Shown: positions 13,552 through 19,208 of the stretch, piece after piece
Layout: every line of letters starts with the position of its first letter
How positions within the stretch are numbered: the stretch's first letter is position 1
Origin: an uncultured Atopobium sp.
Lineage (GTDB): Bacteria; Actinomycetota; Coriobacteriia; Coriobacteriales; Atopobiaceae
Assembly (NCBI GenBank): GCA_938041635.1
Contig: CALIAD010000005.1
Span: 1-19,208 of the forward strand
DNA length: 19,208 nt
Direction of reading: 5' to 3'
Made by a program: the position numbers and the translations under genes
The notes under the pieces: generated by a model
Databases searched by the model: none
Seen by the model: the letters and a program-made list of their open reading frames with translations, nothing else
What the model was told of the DNA's origin: nothing

Positions 13552-14624
13552 TTTACCTTGGCATGAGTGGCGGCGTTGATTCGGCGTTGTCCGCGGCCTT
13601 GCTTCTTGAGGCGGGCTACAACGTCAAGGCTATCTATATGCGTAACTGGTCAAAGGACTTGCCAGGCTTTAAGTGCCCCTGGGCAGATGACCTGGCTGAT
13701 GCTGAGCGCGTGTGCGTAACGCTTGGCATTGATTTGGACGTGTGGGACTGTGAGGCCGAGTATAAGGCCACTGTTGTTGATTATCTGCTTGACGCCTATG
13801 AGCACGGCCGTACGCCTAATCCAGACGTTATGTGCAACCAGACGGTCAAGTTTGGCACCTTTGCAGAACGTGCTTTTGCAGAGGGCGCTGATTTTGTTGC
13901 AACGGGTCACTATGCACAGAACGTCCCGGGCACCAAAAAACTTTTGCGTGCCGCAGATGCTCACAAGGATCAAACGTATTTCCTATGGCGTGTACCAGGT
14001 CATTTGTTTGAACGCACGCTTTTTCCTATTGGACACATTGCCACCAAGGCAGAGGTTAGGGCTCTGTGTGCAGAGCGCGGTCTGGGCATAGAAACTAAGC
14101 CAGACTCCGACGGCATTTGTTTTATTGGCCCCGTTGGCTTGCGCACGTTTTTGTTGGACACTTTTCAGAAAAAGCAGGGCGACGTCATTGAGTGGGAGAC
14201 AGGCAAGGTTCTTGGCACCCATGACGGAGCATTCCTCTTTACCGTTGGCCAGAGAAAAGGCCTGAACATCGGTGGAGGCCCTGCTCGCTATGTAGTAGCA
14301 ACCGACACGCTTAAGAATGTGGTGTATGTAACCTCTGACCTCAACTGTCCTGCGCTTTGGACTCGTCGCATGGAGCTCTCGGACATGCACTGGATTTCTG
14401 GAGAATCTGCAGATAACGGCAGGTATGTGGTCAGAACTCGTCACACAGGCGAGCTGGTTCCCGTAACGTTTACGCTCACAAATAATCAATGTGGATTTAT
14501 TGAATTTGATCAGCCGGTAAAAACTGTTGCAGCAGGTCAATCGGCGGTTTTGTACGATGGCCAGGAAGTTTGTGGCGGTGGCATTATTGAGGCCGACAAG
14601 GGTATACTTGAGCGGTTCATGTAA
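13539..14624 (+). CDS. mnmA: tRNA-specific 2-thiouridylase MnmA
   Basis: This is a 361-residue cytosolic enzyme that adds sulfur to U34 of tRNA-Lys, -Glu and -Gln, using ATP to activate the base. It has the PP-loop SGGVDSA at residues 10-16, the tRNA-contacting RNW segment and TPNPDVMCNQTVKF with catalytic nucleophile C99. The second cysteine, in DSDGICFIG (C194), carries the persulfide. HTVGQRKG-like TVGQRKGLNIGG and a C-terminal beta-barrel domain follow. Length fits the family. The start ATG 13539 has GTAGGAG upstream and lies inside the 3' end of the desulfurase gene (13-base overlap, different frame), so translation is probably coupled and the two products work together. Confidence 0.95.
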   Translation: MGELVYLGMSGGVDSALSAALLLEAGYNVKAIYMRNWSKDLPGFKCPWADDLADAERVCVTLGIDLDVWDCEAEYKATVVDYLLDAYEHGRTPNPDVMCNQTVKFGTFAERAFAEGADFVATGHYAQNVPGTKKLLRAADAHKDQTYFLWRVPGHLFERTLFPIGHIATKAEVRALCAERGLGIETKPDSDGICFIGPVGLRTFLLDTFQKKQGDVIEWETGKVLGTHDGAFLFTVGQRKGLNIGGGPARYVVATDTLKNVVYVTSDLNCPALWTRRMELSDMHWISGESADNGRYVVRTRHTGELVPVTFTLTNNQCGFIEFDQPVKTVAAGQSAVLYDGQEVCGGGIIEADKGILERFM

Positions 14625-14641
14625 AATGAAAAGCAGGTAGG

Positions 14642-14654
14642 TGGCGAGAAACCC
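14642..14654 (-). repeat. Dispersed motif copy, full 13-mer GGGTTTCTCGCCA
   Basis: Minus-strand intergenic copy between mnmA and the flippase-like gene, identical over 13 bases to the copy at 10494-10506. No terminator hairpin is formed here. Confidence 0.6.
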
Positions 14655-14731
14655 TTTGAGGTTGCATCGTTTATCTGCAAAGAGTGTTCTTTCTGTACAC
14701 GTATTGTGATCCAGAGTCCAAGGAGGTGCCC

Positions 14732-16030
14732 ATGGATCGCCCAGATGGCGCGTCTGAAACCGAGCACCCCTCATCTACACCGAAGGTAACGGTGAAGATT
14801 GGATCTACAACCGTTAAGGGTGTTTCAACCAAAAAGCCTAAGATTAGTGTTGCTCCAACTTCTTCATCTGAGCAGGTTGAAGAGGCAAAAGAGAGCTTTG
14901 GTCAAGTTAGAAAGAGCATTCTCTTCCTCTTTGCTGTTGTAATACTGTACGCACTCTATATCGTTTTTTCTGGTCAATTTGATGAGTTTGTTGTTGCTCT
15001 AGCAGACGTAGATACAGGCTGGCTTATTGCTGGCGCTCTTTGCTATTTTGTCTACTATTTCCTGGGTATTCTCGCCTATGTAATTTCAGTTATTACAGAC
15101 CCCGAGAGTCCCGTTGGTGTTCGTGACTTGATGAGCGTTGAGGCGTCGGGCATCTTCTTCATGAACCTCACGCCAAACGGTGCTGGTGCTGCTCCTGCTC
15201 AGATTTATCGCCTCACTCGTGCGGGTATTTCCGTGGGGCAAGCAGGAGCTTTACAGTTCACCCGCTTTGTTATGTACGAGGCGGGCGAGGGCATCTTTGC
15301 AGCTCTGATGCTTATCTTTAGGGCCAATTATTTCTACGAGCAATTTGGCGATGTAACCGTTATTGGCGTTATTTTGTTTGGCGCAAAGATAGTGATGGTT
15401 GCAGTTATCCTGGCCATTTGCCTGCTTCCTAAAATGGTTAAGACCGTGGGCAACTGGGGCTTAAGGCTGCTTTCACGTCTTCGTATCGTAAAGCAGTACG
15501 ACCACTGGCATGGCATCATTAACACGCAGGTAGATGAGTTCTCAAACGGCTTTAAGACTGCCGCAAAGAACATCCCAGAGATGTGCGTTGTTCTGCTTGT
15601 AACACTGCTTCAACTTGGCTGCCTCTATGCACTGCCATACTTTGTTTTGCGAGCACTTGGCCAGCCTGCAGACCTTCTGACCTGCCTTGCATCTGGATCA
15701 ATGCTTGAGCTCTTGACCTCGGCCATTCCACTTCCTGGTGGTACTGGTGGTGCAGAGGGTGGCTTTGCCTTCCTGTTTGGCCATATGTTTGGCGAGGAAA
15801 TTGCCGCAGGCTTTGTGCTTTGGCGCGCTATTGAGTATCTGCTTCCAACTATGGCCGCAAGCATGCTTTTGGGCCTTAGATCTCATGATCACGAGCCTAT
15901 CTACCACAAGTGGAACCGTTTCCGTCAGCGTTTCTCGGCTTTTGTAAATGGCGAGAAAGGCGCTGTTGCTTCTACATCGTCTCGTCCAGAGACCTCTGGC
16001 ATTCAAATTAAGGTTAAGCGTAAGAAGTAG
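14732..16030 (+). CDS. Flippase-like membrane protein (LPG synthase TM / UPF0104 family)
   Basis: This is a 432-residue integral membrane protein with a hydrophilic, Lys/Thr/Ser-rich N-terminal tail of about 65 residues, seven or eight helices and a basic C-terminal tail ending in KVKRKK. Family marks are NLTPNGAGAAPAQIYRL in the first half and the AIPLPGGTGGAEGG loop (Pro335) near the end. Both are typical of the flippase-like domain shared with MprF and YbhN/AglD relatives. The catalytic aminoacyl-transfer domain of MprF is absent, so it may move a lipid or lipid-linked sugar across the membrane; the substrate is unknown. The start is ATG 14732, directly behind AAGGAGGTG; the frame is open further upstream but has no such site. 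A small membrane protein gene follows without a visible terminator. Confidence 0.85.
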   Translation: MDRPDGASETEHPSSTPKVTVKIGSTTVKGVSTKKPKISVAPTSSSEQVEEAKESFGQVRKSILFLFAVVILYALYIVFSGQFDEFVVALADVDTGWLIAGALCYFVYYFLGILAYVISVITDPESPVGVRDLMSVEASGIFFMNLTPNGAGAAPAQIYRLTRAGISVGQAGALQFTRFVMYEAGEGIFAALMLIFRANYFYEQFGDVTVIGVILFGAKIVMVAVILAICLLPKMVKTVGNWGLRLLSRLRIVKQYDHWHGIINTQVDEFSNGFKTAAKNIPEMCVVLLVTLLQLGCLYALPYFVLRALGQPADLLTCLASGSMLELLTSAIPLPGGTGGAEGGFAFLFGHMFGEEIAAGFVLWRAIEYLLPTMAASMLLGLRSHDHEPIYHKWNRFRQRFSAFVNGEKGAVASTSSRPETSGIQIKVKRKK

Positions 16031-16127
16031 GGAAGAAGTAAGGAAGAAAAGCCAGAATGTGGCTTGATACGTATCTTTGCTCTATTGGACCGCTGCGTGT
16101 GCAGTACTTGTAAAAGAAAGCATCCTT

Positions 16128-16331
16128 ATGCGTAAACCACCAAATCCTATTTTGATTATTCTGGCACCTATTCTTATTGCCGTTGCCGTTGGTCTTGTCT
16201 ATGATCTGCAGAATTTCTTACAGGACATTCCGGAAGTGCGTGATAATCCAATGCTCTTAGCAGGCGTAGCTGTGTTTATACCAATGCTTGTGGCTTTGGT
16301 TAAGGACACGTTTGACGCACACGGTCTCTAG
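16128..16331 (+). CDS. Small two-helix membrane protein, unknown function
   Basis: This predicts a 67-residue protein: a short basic N-terminus (MRKPPNP), a helix at about 7-25, a polar acidic middle (LQNFLQDIPEVRDN), and a second helix at about 41-57 before a short hydrophilic end. I do not recognise a family. ATG 16128 is the only reasonable start; its ribosome binding site (AAAGAAAG) is weak, and a TTG-initiated longer form from 16077 is possible but unsupported. It lies 97 bases after the flippase-like gene with no terminator between, so co-transcription and a shared role are plausible. Its stop is seven bases from the stop of the convergent next gene. Confidence 0.6.
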   Translation: MRKPPNPILIILAPILIAVAVGLVYDLQNFLQDIPEVRDNPMLLAGVAVFIPMLVALVKDTFDAHGL

Positions 16332-16338
16332 GCGAAGG

Positions 16339-16887
16339 TTATTTTTGTTGAGTTGGCTTTGAGAAAAAGAACAGGTATATTCCAAAGCCAAGTTTAATTG
16401 CCGCATCAATATAGGCAGTTATTGTCAGTGGGATGTCTGGAAAAATATAACCTATACCAACATTGATGGCACAGAGTATTGCCAGATAAATCATCGATTT
16501 TCCGTGCACAAAGTAATAGAGGAAAAAGTGCAGTGCCGTGGCCATTAACGCGCCCAACCAAATAAGTCTCCAGTTTTCAGTTGCAAAAAATGGTCCACCT
16601 AATAAAAACATCAAAATGAATAAGAAAATCACCGCGTATAGAGACATTTTGTTCTGGAACTTACTTGAAGGACCATCGGAAAACTTATTGAGAACTTTCT
16701 TATTTGTATTTATTGATAAGAAGGCTACAACATATCCAAAGCTAAATACGGACATATTGATAATCTGCTTTCCACCTATTACGGTAGCTGCAAAAATGAT
16801 GAGAGCTACAACAATTAACCAGAGACCGCATGATTTCTTATAATTAAAGCATAGCTTCTCGTCTTTGTTATATTCCAGAAAGTTCAT
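16339..16887 (-). CDS. Multi-helix membrane protein, unknown function (possibly DUF6609-like)
   Basis: This is a 182-residue, strongly hydrophobic protein with about five or six helices, including the motifs IGGKQIINMSVFSFGY, KFQNKMS, LGGPFFATENWRLIWLGAL and FVHGK. These resemble a family of small Firmicutes membrane proteins that I remember as DUF6609; that name is from memory. The start is ATG 16887, six bases after AGGGAG; a TTG five codons upstream would overlap that site. It is the only protein gene on the minus strand, visibly richer in A+T than its neighbours and using A/T-ending codons, and it sits between a convergent gene and a tRNA. These are signs of acquisition by transfer. It has its own promoter at 16917-16945. 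Confidence 0.7.
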   Translation of the reverse strand: MNFLEYNKDEKLCFNYKKSCGLWLIVVALIIFAATVIGGKQIINMSVFSFGYVVAFLSINTNKKVLNKFSDGPSSKFQNKMSLYAVIFLFILMFLLGGPFFATENWRLIWLGALMATALHFFLYYFVHGKSMIYLAILCAINVGIGYIFPDIPLTITAYIDAAIKLGFGIYLFFFSKPTQQK

Positions 16888-16916
16888 AAGTTTCTCCCTC
16901 AATCGAACGACTTGCC

Positions 16917-16945
16917 ATAATACTTCTGACCGTATGCTTTTACAA
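16917..16945 (-). promoter_or_regulatory. Promoter of the minus-strand membrane protein gene
   Basis: On the minus strand: TTGTAA (16945-16940), a 17-base spacer and TATTAT (16922-16917), 29 bases before the ATG at 16887. Spacing and hexamers fit a sigma-70 promoter. Confidence 0.6.
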
Positions 16946-17095
16946 TCCAGTTGCCTATTTTTTAATAATTGAGGTGCAGAAGACGTACAGGTTTAAAAGG
17001 CGGTCATTCATTTGATAGCCCGCGGTATTTAAATAGCCATCAATGCATTGACGAGACGATCTTTTGCAAATTTCTAAAAAAGTTGAGTTTGACGG

Positions 17096-17137
17096 TTGCA
17101 AGAGGGGCGGGTTTCTCGTAATATATCCCTTGCTGCA
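17096..17137 (+). promoter_or_regulatory. Promoter and leader of tRNA-Val
   Basis: -35 TTGCAA (17096-17101), a 17-base spacer and -10 TAATAT (17119-17124), then a leader matching that of tRNA-Leu over 16 bases (17122-17137). An A-rich stretch TTCTAAAAAAGTT lies upstream, as at the tRNA-Gly promoter. The spacer contains GGGTTTCTCG. Confidence 0.7.
17109..17118 (+). repeat. Dispersed motif copy, GGGTTTCTCG
   Basis: Copy lying in the -35/-10 spacer of the tRNA-Val promoter, ending directly at the -10 hexamer. Confidence 0.6.
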
Positions 17138-17158
17138 TCCCCAGCAGCAAACATATTC

Positions 17159-17234
17159 GGGCGTTTAGCTCAGGGGGACGAGCGCTTCCCTGACACGGAA
17201 GAGGTCATAAGTTCAAATCTTATAACGCCCACCA
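17159..17234 (+). tRNA. tRNA-Val (anticodon GAC)
   Basis: The acceptor GGGCGTT (17159-17165) pairs with AACGCCC (17224-17230). Discriminator A and an encoded CCA end at 17234. The anticodon stem CTTCC/GGAAG flanks CTGACAC, giving GAC (17192-17194), which reads GUC and GUU. The D arm begins TAGCTCAGGGGG. Total length is 76 bases. Confidence 0.96.
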
Positions 17235-17241
17235 ACTGTTC

Positions 17242-17273
17242 ACAGGTCAGAGTAATCTGGCCTGTTTCTTTTT
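17242..17273 (+). terminator. Intrinsic terminator after tRNA-Val
   Basis: The 10-bp stem ACAGGTCAGA (17242-17251) and TCTGGCCTGT (17256-17265) has one G-T wobble and loop GTAA, and is followed by TTCTTTTT. Confidence 0.93.
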
Positions 17274-17284
17274 GTGGATATAAA

Positions 17285-17330
17285 TAGTAATAATTATTGT
17301 TATTGACAAAAGAGTTAAAGAGAGTAAACT
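17285..17330 (+). promoter_or_regulatory. ahpC promoter with a possible PerR/Fur-like box
   Basis: A consensus -35 TTGACA (17303-17308), a 16-base spacer and TAAACT (17325-17330) lie 50 bases before the ahpC start. Just upstream, TAGTAAT-A-ATTATTG (17285-17299) matches 11 of 14 fixed positions of the PerR box consensus TTATAAT-N-ATTATAA, with the inner palindrome TAAT-A-ATTA intact. Peroxide control is inferred from this and from the gene's role. Confidence 0.5.
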
Positions 17331-17380
17331 TCTAAATAGCACGTTTTATAAGTTGTTTTACTTACAGAAAGGAACTGACT

Positions 17381-17944
17381 ATGTCTCTTATTGGTAAGGA
17401 AATTGGTGATTTTAAGGTAAACGCATTCCACAACGGTGACATCACTGAGGTAAGCAAGGAGTCCACACTGGGCAAGTGGAGCCTGTTCTTCTTCTATCCA
17501 GCTGACTTCACCTTTGTCTGCCCAACCGAGCTTGAGGATCTTGCAAACAACTACGACAAGTTCCAGGCTGCTGGTGCAGAGGTTTACTCTGTTTCCTGCG
17601 ACACCGAGTTTGTCCACAAGGCATGGCATGAGGAGTCCGAGCGTATTTCTAAGGTAACCTACCCAATGCTCGCAGACCCAGCTCACGTTCTTGCAAGGAA
17701 CTTTGAGGTTCTTATCGAGGATGCTGGCCTTGCTGAGCGCGGTGCCTTCATTGTTGACCCAGAGGGTGTCATTCAGGTTGAGCTTGTTACCGCTGGTGGT
17801 ATTGGTCGTAACGCTGAGGAGCTTCTCCGCCTTCTCCAGGCTGCACAGTTTGTTGCAGAGCACGGTGACCAGGTTTGCCCAGCTAAGTGGCAGCCAGGCG
17901 CTGAGACCCTGAAGCCAAGCCTTGACCTTGTTGGTCAGCTCTAA
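17381..17944 (+). CDS. ahpC: Alkyl hydroperoxide reductase subunit C (2-Cys peroxiredoxin)
   Basis: This is a 187-residue cytosolic peroxiredoxin of the AhpC/Prx1 class, reducing hydrogen peroxide, organic peroxides and peroxynitrite. The peroxidatic cysteine is in FYPADFTFVCPTEL (C47) and the resolving cysteine in DQVCPAKWQPG (C166), nearly the same positions as in the E. coli enzyme. Length is typical. AGAAAGGAAC gives a good ribosome binding site before ATG 17381. Its reductase partner follows after 17 bases, so the two form a classic ahpC-ahpF type operon. Codon use is strongly biased, which suggests high expression. Confidence 0.96.
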   Translation: MSLIGKEIGDFKVNAFHNGDITEVSKESTLGKWSLFFFYPADFTFVCPTELEDLANNYDKFQAAGAEVYSVSCDTEFVHKAWHEESERISKVTYPMLADPAHVLARNFEVLIEDAGLAERGAFIVDPEGVIQVELVTAGGIGRNAEELLRLLQAAQFVAEHGDQVCPAKWQPGAETLKPSLDLVGQL

Positions 17945-17961
17945 GATCTAGGGAGCTTACA

Positions 17962-19208
17962 ATGACCGACGTCAAAGACCTCTACGACGCGGTGATTATC
18001 GGCGGTGGGCCTGCAGGGCTCACCGCCGCCCTCTATCTGGCCCGTGCTCGCTACCGTGTTCTGGTTGTCGAGAAGGACCATTTTGGCGGACAGATCACTA
18101 TCACTAATGAGGTCGTTAATTACCCGGGAGTTTTCTCTACTAGTGGCTCTGAGCTTTCAGAAACCATGCGTAAGCAGGCTGAAGCCTTTGGCGCAGAGTT
18201 TTTGCTAGCAGAAGTCACTGATCTGGACATGTCTGGAGACGTTAAGGTAGTTCACACCACCAAGGGTGAACGTCCCTGCCTCTCCGTTCTTCTGGCCACG
18301 GGAGCTCATCCACGCCATATTGGCTTTGTGGGAGAAGAGGACTACCAAGGTCACGGTGTTGCGTACTGCGCTACCTGCGACGGCGAGTTCTTCACCGGCA
18401 AGGAAGTCTTTGTCATTGGTGGAGGCTTTGCAGCTGCTGAAGAAAGCGTATTTTTGACTAAGTACGCAAAGCACGTCACGGTTCTTGTGCGCGAGGAGGC
18501 GTTTACCTGCGCTCCTGCGTCGTCTGAAGCTGCTCGCACCAATCCAAATATTACGGTTCTCTATAACACACAGGTTGAATCCGTTGCTGGAGATTCTGCG
18601 CTCAGGTCTATTACATACAAGAATCTGAAAACAGGCGAGAAGACCACCTTTGCTCCAGAAGATGGCGATTCCATTGGTGTCTTTGTCTTCGCGGGTTACG
18701 CGTCTGAGACTGACTTGGTAAAAGAACTGGCTCAGACAGATGATCACGGCTATCTGATTACCAATGAGCACCAGGAAACAACCTGTGAGGGCCTCTTTGG
18801 TGCGGGTGATGTGTGCCAGAAGCCACTGCGTCAGGTTGCAACGGCAATTGGTCAGGCGGCAACTACTGCAACCGAGATGGAGCGCTACATCAAGCGTGTC
18901 CAGGAAAAGACCAGCCTTGTTCCACAGATGAACGTCACGCGTATCTCGTCCAAGAAGGAGGCTCCTGAGGCTCCAGCGGCTAAGAGTGCCTCTGACTCCG
19001 GAGAAATCTTCACCGATGACATGAAGGCACAGCTCAACGCTGTCTTTGAGCGCATGGCACGTCCGCTTGTGCTTCAGCTTGAGCTTGATCAAAGACCTGT
19101 TTCTGAGGAGCTCGTAGCTTACATGGAAGAGCTTTCTTCAATGACTGACAAACTGAGCGTTCAGACGGTTTCAGACACGGGCGAGAAGAACCTTCCTGTT
19201 GTTCGTGT
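17962..19208 (+). CDS. AhpF-like flavoprotein disulfide reductase with reversed domain order (partial, 3' end outside window)
   Basis: 415 codons are visible with no stop, so the gene runs off the right edge. Residues about 8-325 form a thioredoxin-reductase-like unit: FAD motif GGGPAG (14-19), GGQI, redox pair CATC (C136, C139), NAD(P)H motif GGGFAAAEE (153-161) and a FAD-closing GAGD. An Ala/Ser/Lys-rich linker (about 328-348) follows. From residue 349 the sequence (FTDDMKAQLNAVFERMARP, later MEELSSMTDKL) closely resembles the start of the N-terminal thioredoxin-fold domain of E. coli AhpF. In classical AhpF that domain precedes the flavoprotein part. The expected role is electron transfer from NAD(P)H to AhpC encoded just upstream. 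The start is ATG 17962, six bases after AGGGAG. Symbol withheld because of the changed architecture; a trxB relative is the alternative. Confidence 0.85.
   Translation, partial: MTDVKDLYDAVIIGGGPAGLTAALYLARARYRVLVVEKDHFGGQITITNEVVNYPGVFSTSGSELSETMRKQAEAFGAEFLLAEVTDLDMSGDVKVVHTTKGERPCLSVLLATGAHPRHIGFVGEEDYQGHGVAYCATCDGEFFTGKEVFVIGGGFAAAEESVFLTKYAKHVTVLVREEAFTCAPASSEAARTNPNITVLYNTQVESVAGDSALRSITYKNLKTGEKTTFAPEDGDSIGVFVFAGYASETDLVKELAQTDDHGYLITNEHQETTCEGLFGAGDVCQKPLRQVATAIGQAATTATEMERYIKRVQEKTSLVPQMNVTRISSKKEAPEAPAAKSASDSGEIFTDDMKAQLNAVFERMARPLVLQLELDQRPVSEELVAYMEELSSMTDKLSVQTVSDTGEKNLPVVR

Noticed and set aside
14684..14731. Longer N-terminus of the flippase-like protein
   Set aside because: The strong AAGGAGGTG site at 14720-14728 fits ATG 14732 and would be inside the longer reading.
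13983..14774. 263-codon open frame on the minus strand
   Set aside because: Antisense to mnmA and the following gap; no ribosome binding site or recognisable domain.
17050..17240. Mobile-element attachment site at tRNA-Val
   Set aside because: No duplicated 3' end of the tRNA, integrase or flanking repeat is visible in the window.
18205..19092. 295-codon open frame on the minus strand
   Set aside because: It lies wholly antisense to the AhpF-like gene, which has clear motifs; the frame is a by-product of biased codon use.

Overview
The window looks like a chromosomal stretch of a small-genome, mid-GC, anaerobic Gram-positive actinobacterium of the class Coriobacteriia (Atopobium/Lancefieldella/Olsenella-like). 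That placement is inferred from gene content, actinobacterial-style proteins and remembered similarity; no database was searched. Nearly every gene is on the + strand. The minus strand carries two tRNAs (Gly, Cys) and one membrane-protein gene.

Region by region: (1) 1-430, an intrinsic terminator of an unseen upstream gene, then secG with its own terminator. (2) 431-6893, an oligopeptide ABC importer: oppB, oppC, a fused oppD-oppF ATPase, a strong terminator, then a separately transcribed oppA lipoprotein with a twin-arginine-like signal. (3) 7001-7128, tRNA-Leu(GAG) and terminator. (4) 7179-10380, a PAS-GAF-PP2C (RsbU/SpoIIE-type) phosphatase followed by one polypeptide that joins an anti-anti-sigma STAS domain to an anti-sigma HATPase kinase domain, so the partner-switch module is compressed into two genes. 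(5) 10381-10925, 545 bp without a gene, containing a hairpin terminator and two unusual arrays of degenerate ~31-bp repeats. (6) 10926-11155, minus-strand tRNA-Gly(GCC) and tRNA-Cys(GCA) with promoter and terminators. (7) 11315-12217, a CmpB-type putative permease membrane protein. (8) 12346-14624, a cysteine desulfurase overlapping mnmA, the pair that thiolates tRNA wobble uridines. (9) 14732-16331, a flippase-like membrane protein (LPG_synthase_TM family) and a small two-helix membrane protein. (10) 16339-16887, an AT-rich minus-strand membrane protein. (11) 17159-17273, tRNA-Val(GAC) and terminator. (12) 17381-19208, ahpC and an AhpF-like flavoprotein, cut by the window end, whose domains are in reversed order relative to classical AhpF.

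The most interesting signals are: the two 31-bp repeat arrays (each three direct units closed by one inverted unit); a short dispersed sequence, GGGTTTCTCGCCA and its core, repeated far above chance in intergenic DNA and in genes; the STAS-HATPase fusion beside the phosphatase; and the domain-permuted AhpF. Start codons were re-chosen from ribosome binding sites for oppA, the phosphatase, the STAS-HATPase gene, the flippase-like gene, the small membrane protein and the minus-strand membrane gene.
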